The notes beneath the pieces were generated by a model. It was given only the letters and a program-made list of their open reading frames with translations. It ran no database searches and was not told where the DNA came from. The translations under genes were made by a program, and so were the position numbers. Shown piece by piece: positions 1-8,975 of a stretch of DNA of 20,558 bases. This DNA comes from Phoronis australis. Lineage: Eukaryota > Phoronida > Phoronidae. Every line of letters starts with the position of its first letter. Within the stretch, counting starts at the first letter, position 1. The stretch covers positions 389,697 through 410,254 of the forward strand of contig NMRA01000344.1 of assembly GCA_002633005.1 (NCBI GenBank). The letters are read 5' to 3'.

Positions 1-574
1 GCAACACCTGGAGTTACAAATGCCGGTAGTCCATCACCCACGTTAGCGCCAACAACACCAACACCCTCTACAGGTGACGTAACACCTGGACTTACAAATG
101 CCGGTAGTTCATCATCAACGTTAGCGCCAACAATACCAACCCCCTCTACAGGTGACGTAACACCTGGAGTTTCAAATGCTGGTAGTCCATCGTCCACGTT
201 AGCGCCAACAACACCAACCCCCTCTACAGGTGACGTAACACCTGGAGTTACAAATGCCGGTAGTCCATCATCCACGGTACCGCCAGCGACACCAACTTCC
301 TCTTCAAGCGACTTAACAGCTGGAGTTACAGATGATGGCAGTCTATCATCTACAGGTGCTTTTGCAGTATCAACCACTAAAGGCGATTTTACACCTGAGA
401 GTACAACGGATGTATCTCCAACAGCATCAAACACCCCCGATGCCTCGTCCACGGAAACGCTAACTCCTCCAATGTCTTCACTTGCCAGTTCCAGTACAAT
501 TGCACCAAGCACCACCAAACTGTCAAGAACTACTACTTTGAAGCCGCTGAACCCTTCAACAAACGTTGCGTTAG
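1..574 (+). CDS. Exon A of the mucin gene: Pro/Thr/Ser repeat domain (5' partial)
   Basis: Frame 1 is open from the first base and encodes almost only Thr, Ser, Pro, Ala, Gly and Val, the composition of an O-glycosylated mucin domain. The exon end is placed at 574, before GTTTGT (context TTAG|GTTTGT), because the open frame stops at 580-582 and the single leftover base G joins phase-correctly to the exon at 2855. The donor is only moderate. The exon probably extends far upstream, as central mucin exons usually do. The last ~60 residues are non-repetitive but still Ser/Thr/Pro-rich. Confidence 0.85.
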
Positions 575-3500
575 GTTTGTAGTTAGATTTTTTAAAATAT
601 TTTTGAGAGCCTACAGAATTGTTGAATTTAAGTTTGGGTGTTAAAGGCTACTCCATTTTCAGCCTGCATTTTTAGTTGAGTACAAGACACGCGTGGAGAT
701 AAGATGCTGGACTCAGGAATGCATTTCTTTTTTGTCTGGTCAAAATATTTTAATTATCAGAAGTAATTTTTGCATGAATAAATATTGCATTAAAGATAGA
801 ATCGATTTTCCATGTCTTTTTAGTTATACGTCGATGATGAGACGATTTGGCTGTTAAAATATATAGCAATCTTTAAACCTCATTTGGTTAAAAAAGTCCT
901 CTCTCATAGACAATCCTTTCGTGAACATCCAATGCGCTATGTCTGAAAAATTTTATCTTAACATAGGCATCAACACGAAGAACGTCTTGCAGTTATGTTT
1001 CATCCATTTATTGAGTAAATTATCTCTGACTCGCAAAAAGATAACTGTGGTGCAAACGACAACAGAACAGATAATTGCACTGAAGCCCACAGTTAAGGCC
1101 GCGCAAGGAATTAAAAATATCACATATCGACAGAAAGTCCATACGAAATAGCTTCTTAAAAATTGAATACACTTCTTTGTAAAATTTCTTTTTTGCCAAC
1201 TTTTATTTGTTTGCCCGCCCAACTAAGTATGAATTTATAATGGCTGTCACATCCCGACAGCAGAAATTACACTCCTGATACTGTTATCCGTGGTATTGGT
1301 CTGACGTCACCAAATTATTTCTGGTACATTTGAAAAACATCAGCGTCGGTAAGAAAGTTTTGCCATAGACAAAATACTCAAGTTGCGTGGCGATAAAACG
1401 TGCAAAGCTTCAGACGGTGCAATTTTCAGGTTGAATCAATCTTAAAAAATTGTCGTCCCGATTTTGTGACATAAAAACTGTTCAATTCTGTGTACAAACG
1501 TCATTTCTGTATGTCGAAGTAATTCGTAGGGTACTCATCGAATCAAAATGGCGCCACTCGGCGTTCCGAAGATCTTGCTTCTTCTGAGAAAGCAAGTCTT
1601 TTGCACGTATTCTCCGGAGCTTACTAACCTATCTCAGAAACATAGCGACCACTGAAATGACTAGCAGGCGAGTTTGAAGTTCTGAATTATGGGATTAAAT
1701 CAGCTCAGGATTGTAGTTAAAGTCACGAGAATTCCTTCTAAATAATGAGAATGGACTTCGCTGGGCAATGTATCTCACCGTGAAAAGCACATGCGCAATA
1801 TGTTGCTTCATTCAACATTCAACTCCCAATTGTAATATTTTGATATGTAAGTCAGGACAAATTTTGTTCCAGTAGATTTGCGTATTAAACCATATAGTCT
1901 ACAAATACTTATTTACAGAGATGTTAATTGCCTAAATTGAGTCTGAAAAAATGCGTGGGAAATCCTGGTTTTATTGAGTGTAGTTCTTGAACTGGCAGAA
2001 CGATTCAACTTAGTTTTAACTCCGTGAGAGGTTAGACTTTGGCTTTTACTGAGCGTCAGTAGGGTTGCTCTAAAACACCCTCGACCCCACACCAAACAGC
2101 CCCTTCGACCCACGAAGAGAGTCGACTCGGCAAGTTTGAAAGACAAAAACAGAAAAAATACAAAGCGACCAAATAAATTCATAGACCTACCAACGTTATA
2201 AATCGTCTCGTTCCCGGCAGAGAGTAATGGTCTCGTCTGCTCTTCAATGAATGGCTGATTCAAGTTATTTTGGGGGAGTGTGAGAAGGTCACGAATATGT
2301 AGTTTCTTTAGTGAATACAATTTGAAAAAACAAAACTGTTATCTGAAAAAGCATTTCAAAGTCACATGTAGTGCATCGTAAACGAGTATACAACAGAAAG
2401 AAACTAACAGAAGTGTGAAATTATGTGTACACGTTACATGTACTCTCCCCCTAAGTTTAGTAGAAAACGGTCATTAGTAGCCACTCGTGGATCTATTTCC
2501 GTGACAACAATAACACACTCACAATCCGCCATTTCAGATCTGGTTCTTACGCCAATCTCTGTTTTTAACAACCAGTTTTGAACCAGAGCAGATTCGTGTA
2601 GTTAAGCCTAATGGAAAGTCACTCATCGACGAATAAGATTATGAAAAGAAAAAAGGCACAAATATACCTCTCTTGGTGCAGGTCGTGGGTTAAGGGGTCG
2701 AGGGATGCGGGGGTCGAGGGGGTCTTAGAACAACTAGCTTCAGTTTATTGCTCTCAGCTTGTTCGACTGCCAATTAAGAACAGGATGTATGCATGTATTT
2801 ACACTATTGGGATAACCATGTGCGCAGATATTATATTGTGTTTTCCTTTTACAGGAGGTGCAAAAGTGAACGTCTCATCAAATTTCAAGCTTAACGCAAC
2901 ATTTCAGACAGATTTGTCAAATAAAGAGTCGCTTCTTTTTAAGAATTATTCGGAGGCCATTGAAAACAAGGTTAGAAAAAAGAATAATGATTAACAACTA
3001 TCTTTTAGTTTCCATAGAAGTGCCTTATAGAGTGAGGAAACTACGTGAATTTTCAGGATGACAGAGGCTTTAATTGAAACGTTTGTGCACATTTTACATG
3101 AGAGAATGAACTGTTAAATGTCTGCTGGAGAGTTCCTAAACGACATTACACACGGAATGTATTCTTTCCCATATCCATCGTCTTCGTTGTGAGTAAACAA
3201 TCTTTATCTACAAGTTTAAACTGTGTTTAACATTCTGATGCACATCAAAACTGTTCATACCGTTTCAGTTGTTCAGCCAATTTAAAAGCTTGATTGCATC
3301 TCTAGAGAAAGTTGTCGTCTTGAAATTTGAAAGCGGCAGCATCGACGTTTTGTATGAATTGGTATTATCAATGGAGACACTTCTGGATAGCGCTGGAAGG
3401 AATTTCACATCTGGCATTCCGAACAAAGACGGTGTGACAAAACAATTACAAAGGATTTCGAACGTTGTCCAAAACCTGCCTAAAGAATTTCAAGTCGGCG

Positions 3501-6500
3501 GAGAGATCGTGTCAACATTATCAGCAACAGGGATTAATGTAGAAGAATATGCTGCACAGGGTAAGGTATTGATTCATTTAAACACAAATCAACTACTTAG
3601 TGCTCTCCATATAATAATTTCTGATCCTTCCGTGGTCTAGGTAAAATGACTTTGAAAGAATTTCATTAGCTTTTTGAAGTCGGGATTTTACCATTGTCAA
3701 CGTTATTTTACTCCATTGTGTATAGTCAACGTGTTTATGTCGTTTCCATAAGTTCTATTCAGCGTATATATTGATAGTTTCCAAACACCAAGGTCCTGAT
3801 TTGTACAATAACAATAACAACACAGATCCAGTTATGCAGGTTTCTTTACTCATGGAATCCTTTATTGAAACTTAGGCATACTGTGCTGCCCGATACCGGC
3901 GTCTTTCAAGGCGACCACGATGTTTCCACTGGTGTAAATATTATCTGAATAACAACGAGAGCAAATGAAAGCTTACACAGCATTCCAAATTTGTTACACG
4001 TCAGTGCCGTTCACAGTGCTTTAAAGGGGACATAGGTTTTGAATTTTTGACGAGTTCTATGTAATGAAGGTATTATCATGTCATGTTGGAGTGACCTGTA
4101 CAATAAATTGAGAGCTCTTTGTACGACCAGGTATTTATCAAGAGACAGACAAGGTCACAATGACAAGTTCATTCTCTATGTAGGGAATGCAATGTTATGT
4201 CAACATTTGATAATTTTAAAGTCATGCTCCTAGGCACAGGAACGAATTTTTTGGGAAATGAATAAAATATTCGATGATTGACCGCTTTCAATGGGCACGA
4301 AGAACTCAATCTGACATAAACTGGTGTGGAAGGTTGAAATTAGATACGAGGATTGATAGCTTTCAATAAGAACTTGCAAAGAAATCAATCCGACATAAAC
4401 AGGTTAACGTTAAACCAAAAGTAAAAGTGAACATAGCGACGGCAGGGATTTAAGAATTTCCAAGTGAATACTCTGAATTATTCAGGAAGCCGAACTGTAA
4501 AGGATGCAACAAAGTAATGTCATTGTCAGGCAATAAGAGTCAAGGAAAACGTTCCCAATATTATCAAACTAGTATTGACAGATTGGACATTAGACATGCC
4601 ATCCAAATTTTAACGAAATCCATCGTCACCTTTTAGTTTTGCAGTCCCTTAAAAGTGTTTGCAAGGCAGAAGGTGGTTGTCCGAAAGGTTACGAATGCGT
4701 TACGTATAGAGACGGAGTATCGTACTGCAATGGAGAATGTTTGCTATATAAAGAGGGTATATGCGCCAGTGACGGGGCTGTGTGTCATTTGAACGTATCG
4801 CATCAGCCGGAATGCAGGTACGAAAAGATGTATCTGATACACAAGTGGGTTAATCGTTTCGCATTATGTCAATGTGGTAACTTGTTAGTGAGACTGTTGA
4901 TGACTGGGTTGAACCAAAATTAGGGCAAAATCAAATATAAGATATTGTACGTAAATAATCAAATGGAATATGCTATGTTTATATTGAAAGTAATTTATGG
5001 GATAACTCTGACGAAGGCCGAATCAAATCACATGTGGCAGAGAACTCGTATAAGATAACATTTCAATAAATAGTCCGACGAAAGTCTTAAACTTACGGCG
5101 ACTGTCTTGGAGAGCAAAAAAGTGATCGATCAAATGCATTATCAAGCAAATGCGTGACATCTACGCACTCTGATGACGCAACTAAGAATAACATTTACTT
5201 TGTTAGAGCCTTTTTCTTTCAGGTGCGGTCCCGATTTCATCCAAATGAACGCCTTCAACGACAAATGTCAGTCGAAAACGACAGTTATAGCTTTCATTTG
5301 CGGAACAGCCGGGGGAATACTCTTCTTGGTCATTTTCATTGTAAGCCTCGTCTGTGGAATCAAGTTGAGGAAGGCGAATAGATATAAGCAAGGGTGAGTC
5401 ATTTTTTCAAATTTCAGACGAAAGCGAACAGACGAATTCGACCAGTGTTGCCCCTACGTGGAACAAACTTCTGGGTATTATTGAGAACAATTGCCTATAC
5501 AATGTCAAATGATGTTTCTTTTAGAAATAACGTATGGGAAATAATATAATGCAATAATATAATCTAGTGAAACAGATTTTACATGCTTGCTCTTTATGTT
5601 GACAGCATCAACGACAATGTGAGCATAGCTTCCGATGACCTTTACCATCTACGGCTGATGCGAACGGAAAGAGAGATTAACGATTACGATAATGAGGTTT
5701 GTTTTCTGCAGCCTGATGCTAGTCAGCTCTAGAGCTCTCCGCCGACGTAGTTTCCTGCAAAGAAAACAAGATCTCGCAAAACCCCGCAAAATCTCGCGAA
5801 TGAAAAGCAAATGTTTTGCGAGCATGCGCCTGAGCTTACCAGCCTGGCCTAGCAAAGTGTCGGCCATTGGAATGATTGGGCGATGATATAGACGCATTGG
5901 GATAAGGAAAGGAATCCACGGCTTATTGGATACAATGCAATGTTTCTTTCCCACAAGCGAGGATCTGTGGCTGAAATTGCAAGTTAATGTCTCAATTCTA
6001 CGGAGCTCAGCTCAGTTCATTGTTACATATACATGTACAACGAAACATGTGGTAACGAAAATCGTGTTGTGATAAAACGCTTCAATGTTACTCATCAAAA
6101 CACCTGTCGCCCTGATTAATTCACCAGGAACGTTGGTTTCCAAGACGGTTTTCATTCTATAATGCTGAAATATAGATTATTTTCTGATGTTACAAAAATC
6201 TCCAGATACAGATGAATTGTATTGCCTGCCAAAAAGTTCGCCAATGCCTTTCTTGTTTTAATGTCATTGTAAACCTGGGCATTATTGCCGAGAGAAGACG
6301 TTTATTCTCTACTTGGAATCGAGCTCAAGACCCCTGTAGTCGAAATCAGACTTCCTGTTGGCGGAGCTAATGCCCTTCAATAAATGACAGAGTGTTTTAA
6401 GCGTGTGCAATCAAAGATATGCGTAATGCCGGTGCATCAATGAGACAGGTACAAACGTTCTAGCTTTTCTCCAATGTAACATAGAAATTCAGAAACCGCC

Positions 6501-8317
6501 TGACACTTACGACGTATGAAATCGTTTCTTGTCGACAACGACCTTTTGAAACATTTTATAGCCTGGATTTTTGGCAGAGTTATCTCGCTTCATAGTACTC
6601 GCATGCGAATGGTGGCGCAGTTTTTATCGTATTAAGTAGCCGACTGCACCTGTAGTATATGTAGTCGTAAGGTAGGGAAACTCACATTGGAATCAGCATG
6701 ATTGTACTGTGCAACGTTTTTCAAGTCCTTGGCCAATACATTCGTCATATGTTTAGGTTTTGTGCATTCTGTGAAAAAGAGGGATATCCTTTGTTGACGT
6801 GATTTATAAAAGATCAAAAATAACAAATGTTTCAATAGCGTCTGTCTTTGTGCCCTAAACCCGTTATATCCCTTTAAGTAAGGGTTTATCACAGGACAAG
6901 TGATGCAAAATTTTCAAACACATTTCCAGGTTACAGCAGTGCAACTTGCTACTCAACAATTAAGGGTGAAAGAAGATAAGAATAGAAAACATTTACAGCG
7001 ATAATGACAGTCGTTGCAAATTTTATTGATATATCTGAGCAAGTTTCCTCCCTCTGCCTGAGTTCTAAAGACGTGCTTTTTTATTTCATTCAGGGATACA
7101 TGACGGATAGAACGTCTTCTACCAAGGATGAACGTTTTGTAGTGAACCTTGCTAGTGTGGACACTACGACATCGGTAAGTTAATATTTACATTTGCATGA
7201 TCTTGAGACAATTATCCGTTTAATAAGAGGTAAGAGATATGTATTAACACTCATGTCGACTTTTTGTTCATGTTTATTTTATAAACTTTCTTCAACTGAA
7301 ATATTTGTATTCCTCCCCAAATCATAGTGAGACAGAACAAATTCCCAAACTGAATACATAAAGCATTGCATTGACACCAGCTTTATGTCAGAGTATTGTT
7401 AAAAATTTAAATGTTAGCGTCAAACGAAGTGTAAAACACGACCGTTTGTTGAGCCTAACGCAGGTCGTCCTGCTACCACTGCCATAACTTACATAATGTA
7501 CATTATTAAAATTACGAAGTTTGCAGGTTATACAGTACCCTAGAAAAATGCTCAAATTTGACTAAGCGTATCTCATGAACGGTTGATCTACTAGATTTAA
7601 AATGGAACTTTCAAGTACTATGTATTGTGTACTGCTCTAGCAAACTCTGCGAGGAATTGTTCTAGAAATGATCTACTTGTGCCCCACAAATTAGGAAACA
7701 GGATTTTTGTGCACAACACGAAAACGAAGAGATAATTTTAAAAAAAGTTTATCACCTTTTTGAGAGTTCGTCTTGAATGGACATTTCTTTTCTACTACGT
7801 TTTCGAAAACGACATGGGTCTAGTGCCGCAATCAATGTCTCTGAAGTCAAAAATCAAGTTCTGCATACTTTCTGATTTAAGAAATCATATTCTGTTACTA
7901 GGTTATATTTCATGATTTTGTAGATATTGGGCTAGATGTAATGACGTCTGGATAAGGTCCTACATCACTTTTATCTACATTGTATCACTTTAAGAACCAA
8001 ATCTAATTTTCATAAAGCTAATTTCCAATCATTTACTAGAGACCCTACGATATATAGATTTGTTGTCGTAAAAATTTTAACAAGCAGTGTACACTGATCA
8101 TCAATTGTTACCAAAAATCTTGTTTTAGTTTAAAATCCAACGACCGGAAGTCAGCAGTGTGCCCATTGGAGTGCATGCACAGAATGCCAACAACAAGCGA
8201 TTGTCCACTGTCTCGTCAACGGGGAAACGGCCAAGCTTTAAGGAGAAAAGGAATTCAATTGACGAATTTAATACCGAACCAGAATCACAAAACCTTGTGG
8301 ACTACTCTGCAAAATAG
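1..8317 (+). CDS. Transmembrane mucin-like protein (PTS repeats, SEA, EGF-like, TM, cytoplasmic tail), 5' partial, 8 exons
   Basis: Join: 1-574, 2855-2970, 3269-3560, 4637-4817, 5223-5393, 5606-5696, 7094-7174, 8129-8317. Each junction has GT..AG ends and preserves phase, giving 564 residues before TAG. Residues 2-~190 are Thr/Ser/Pro-rich repeats. Residues ~196-290 form a SEA domain with scission motif G253-S254. Residues 336-403 hold ten Cys; the last six (C362, C370, C377, C387, C389, C403) have EGF spacing. Residues 409-434 are a hydrophobic helix followed by KLRKANRYK, a stop-transfer signal. Residues 435-564 are a polar tail. In known families, SEA domains self-cleave between G and S and stay bound non-covalently, so I infer an O-glycosylated cell-surface mucin with a signalling tail. 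N-glycosylation sequons include N197, N205, N222 and N380. The start codon and signal peptide lie upstream of the window. The family call is firm; orthology to a named MUC gene is not claimed. Confidence 0.88.
4..390 (+). repeat. 78-bp coding tandem repeat (26-residue mucin repeat), ~5 copies, continuing off the left edge
   Basis: Copies start at 4, 82, 160 and 238, an exact 78-bp period. The protein unit begins TPGVTNAGSPS and ends TPTPSTGDV. The first three copies differ by only a few bases. The fourth diverges in its second half (SSSSDL instead of PSTGDV). A fifth, at 316-390, is one codon shorter and mostly degenerate, keeping only the TAGVT..GS part. Decay towards the array edge is typical of a tandem array homogenised in its centre by unequal exchange. 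Confidence 0.93.
2061..2740. repeat. Inverted-repeat pair (~50-bp arms) inside the mucin intron
   Basis: The arm at 2061-2113 (containing CACCCTCGACCCCACACC) matches the reverse complement of 2685-2740 imperfectly: both contain a GTTG(C/T)TCTAA block, two CTCGACCCC-like blocks and an ACCCACGA block in the same order. The spacing of about 600 bp suggests the ends of a degenerate foldback or MITE-type element inserted in the intron. No target-site duplication was established. Confidence 0.4.
2694..2722 (+). other. Potential G-quadruplex motif
   Basis: Four G-runs (2694-2697, 2702-2704, 2709-2713, 2718-2722) separated by 4-base loops TCGA, ATGC and TCGA. This fits the standard G3+N1-7 pattern on the sense strand of the gene, so a quadruplex could form in the pre-mRNA. 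It is striking in an otherwise AT-rich intron and coincides with one arm of the inverted repeat. Confidence 0.5.
2855..2970 (+). CDS. Exon B of the mucin gene: first half of the SEA domain
   Basis: Starts after the pyrimidine tract and ACAG (2851-2854). Its first two bases complete the glycine codon split from exon A. It encodes residues 193-230, including NFKLNATFQTDL and SLLFKNYSEAIE. This is the typical first strand and helix of a SEA domain: an F-x-aTF-x-x-dL start, then a Phe and an acidic helix. It carries N-glycosylation sequons NVS, NAT and NYS. It ends before GTTAGA at a phase-0 junction; an in-frame stop follows in the intron. Confidence 0.88.
3269..3560 (+). CDS. Exon C of the mucin gene: second half of the SEA domain with G-S scission site
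   Basis: The acceptor is CGTTTCAG (3261-3268). The frame is phase 0 and encodes residues 231-327. VVVLKFESGSIDVLYELV matches the SEA core: a beta strand ending in G-S followed by a hydrophobic strand. In known SEA proteins the G|S bond (here G253|S254, coded near 3335-3340) breaks spontaneously during folding. The rest (helices VTKQLQRISNVV and INVEEYAAQ) completes the domain and forms a linker with an NFT sequon. The donor GTAAGG at 3561 is strong; translation past it would stop at 3638-3640. Confidence 0.9.
3561..4636 (+). other. Intron of the mucin gene (exon C to D)
   Basis: Non-coding AT-rich sequence. The only structure I see is a degenerate tandem duplication at 4273-4420. Two AG sites lie close together at the 3' end (4635-4636 and 4643-4644). 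Only the first keeps the frame; using the second would create an immediate stop. Confidence 0.75.
4273..4420 (+). repeat. Degenerate tandem duplication, ~75-79-bp period
   Basis: Two copies share GA(T/G)GATTGA, GCTTTCAAT, ATCAATC(T/C)GACATAAAC and GGTT in the same order, at 4273-4345 and 4348-4420. Offsets grow from 75 to 79 bases because of small indels. It lies within an intron, with no coding content. Confidence 0.6.
4637..4817 (+). CDS. Exon D of the mucin gene: cysteine-rich region and start of the EGF-like module
   Basis: Encodes residues 329-387 after completing a Val codon with its first two bases. It contains eight cysteines: C336, C342, C348, C358, C362, C370, C377, C387. CPKGYEC followed later by SYC and CNGEC resembles the second part of an EGF-like fold; the next module starts at C362. 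The NVS sequon is at N380. The donor after AATGCAG (GTACGA, 4818) is phase 2 and joins to give Cys-Arg-Cys, the C-x-C signature of EGF modules. Unspliced reading continues to 4923 without cysteine logic. Confidence 0.87.
4818..5222 (+). other. Intron of the mucin gene (exon D to E)
   Basis: Spans from GTACGA to TTTTTCTTTCAG, a good pyrimidine tract. No recognisable element is seen inside. Confidence 0.8.
5223..5393 (+). CDS. Exon E of the mucin gene: end of the EGF module and transmembrane helix
   Basis: Encodes residues 389-444. C389 and C403 close the EGF-like module (C-R-C-x13-C). A short SKTT linker follows, then a 26-residue hydrophobic helix VIAFICGTAGG...LVCGI (409-434) with a GTAGG small-residue motif. 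The positive cluster KLRKANRYK marks the cytoplasmic side, giving type I topology. Donor GTGAGT at 5394 is strong. GTAAGC at 5341-5346 inside the exon looks like a cryptic donor, but its use would shift the frame and end the protein within the membrane segment. Confidence 0.9.
5606..5696 (+). CDS. Exon F of the mucin gene: membrane-proximal cytoplasmic tail
   Basis: The acceptor is TATGTTGACAG (ends 5605). The first base completes the Gly codon GG|C. It encodes residues 446-475, acidic and serine-rich, including SIASDDLYHLRL and EINDYDNE. Y472 sits in a Y-D-N motif, which fits the known Grb2 SH2 preference pY-x-N. The donor GTTTGT follows GAG at phase 0; a stop comes soon in the intron. Confidence 0.85.
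5697..7093 (+). other. Intron of the mucin gene (exon F to G)
   Basis: About 1.4 kb of AT-rich sequence with no credible coding frame. The only structures noted are a 10-bp perfect inverted repeat CTCGCAAAAC / GTTTTGCGAG (5773-5782 and 5813-5822) around a 30-base loop that also contains CGCAAAA copies. The short ORFs on both strands over 5649-5954 are shadows of this GC-richer patch. Confidence 0.7.
7094..7174 (+). CDS. Exon G of the mucin gene: cytoplasmic tail
   Basis: The acceptor is TTTATTTCATTCAG and the donor is the ideal GTAAGT. The exon is 27 codons, phase 0 on both sides, so it could be skipped without a frameshift. It encodes residues 476-502: GYMTD, a Ser/Thr/Lys stretch, and FVVNLASVDTTTS. 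Y477 adds a possible phosphotyrosine next to Y472. Confidence 0.83.
7175..8128 (+). other. Intron of the mucin gene (exon G to H)
   Basis: Runs from GTAAGT to CTTGTTTTAG. No ORF, repeat or RNA gene is recognisable. Confidence 0.8.
8129..8317 (+). CDS. Terminal coding exon H of the mucin gene: C-terminal tail and stop
   Basis: Phase-0 exon encoding residues 503-564 and TAG (8315-8317). It is hydrophilic, with three Lys-Arg-x-Ser motifs (KRLS, KRPS, KRNS at about 525-545), the consensus of basophilic kinases such as PKA/PKC, and an acidic C-terminus ending NLVDYSAK with another Tyr. There is no recognisable C-terminal PDZ ligand. Codon use resembles the other exons. Confidence 0.87.
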   Translation, partial: FKIQRPEVSSVPIGVHAQNANNKRLSTVSSTGKRPSFKEKRNSIDEFNTEPESQNLVDYSAK

Positions 8318-8342
8318 CAAGCCTTTAAAGATGTGAATTCGT

Positions 8343-8348
8343 AATAAA
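8343..8348 (+). terminator. Possible polyadenylation signal AATAAA for the mucin gene
   Basis: A canonical AATAAA lies 26 bases after the stop codon. It would give a very short 3' UTR. A T-rich patch follows (TTATTTTACTTC). More distal signals cannot be excluded in such AT-rich DNA. Confidence 0.45.
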
Positions 8349-8933
8349 TTACGAAACTTATTTTACTTCAGAGTGGAAGGCGCATTTGATTGAAAGGAAG
8401 GATACTGGTGTAAATATAACCGCATGCAGAAATCATTCTTGTCTAACATCCATTGTGGCCACCATCTCGTCAAATGGTGTGTGATGGCACGTTCAAACAT
8501 TCTAGGCTTCATTTATTGGGATGGAAGCGTGTATGATGGCACCTGGTGACATACTCTGGTTCATAATTTGGTGACAATTGAAACATGCTAGTCTTTTCGA
8601 ACTTCGCAAAATGTTTTAATTGACCGCCAGGGAATGATGTATTTATTTACAACATTTGTTAGGAACACAGAACACGGAGGTCACCTCTTTCACGTAGATG
8701 TTAGTTGCCAAGAAATGACACCACTTTTCTACTACAGGCTTATACAAAAGCTATAGACAATGCTTTTCAGAAAACTACTTTTTGAGGTGCTGATGTAATT
8801 TAAACATGTTCAAAATGTCTGTTTGAACAGATTTTATCACATTTGTATTGTCATGGTGTTCTTAAAAGTGCTTATCATTGATCACCACTAGTTTGCTACA
8901 TACTCAAACTTTTTTATAAGGAAAAAGTAATAG

Positions 8934-8975
8934 CTGAAAAGGGCTGGATAAATGACAAACCGAAACGTCGTGTAT
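8934..8975 (+). mobile_element. Possible Penelope-like element 3' tail remnant
   Basis: The order CTGA...AAGGGCTGG...AAACC, then CGAAACGTCG, resembles the stem plus CGAAACGTCG motif found after the GIY-YIG endonuclease in Penelope-like retroelements. There it forms a hammerhead-like core (CUGAUGA-stem-GAAAC). Here the CUGAUGA block is altered to CTGAAAA and the stem is imperfect, so it would be a decayed fragment. The match is from memory; no coding part is adjacent. Confidence 0.22.

Larger units (their letters stand above)
575..2854 (+). other. Intron of the mucin gene (exon A to B)
   Basis: AT-rich non-coding sequence between donor GTTTGT and acceptor TTTCCTTTTACAG. It contains an inverted-repeat pair (2061-2113 and 2685-2740) with a G-quadruplex-like run, both listed separately, and a CRE-like octamer TGACGTCA at 1302-1309. 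Open frames here (minus 1913-2320, plus 2611-2854) show no protein-like pattern. A minus-strand frame at 953-1222 contains a hydrophobic stretch; see findings. Confidence 0.7.

Noticed and set aside
1302-1309. TGACGTCA octamers (also at 17294-17301) as CREB/ATF sites
   Set aside because: Two 8-mers alone, one in an intron and one in gene-free DNA, are not evidence of function.
1913-2320. 135-codon minus-strand ORF
   Set aside because: It lies within the mucin intron, overlaps one arm of the inverted repeat, and has no domain-like composition or promoter.
2611-2854. Upstream extension of the SEA exon frame to an ATG at 2611
   Set aside because: The frame is open but runs through the G-rich repeat and intron. 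The acceptor at 2851-2854 with exact phase match to exon A explains the exon better.
4643-4644. Alternative acceptor AG after TTTTGC in exon D
   Set aside because: With the phase imposed by exon C it leads directly to a TAA; the AG at 4635-4636 keeps the frame.
5341-5346. Cryptic GTAAGC splice donor within the transmembrane exon
   Set aside because: Use would give a phase mismatch with the next exon and a stop within about ten codons; the GTGAGT donor at 5394 is strong and in phase.
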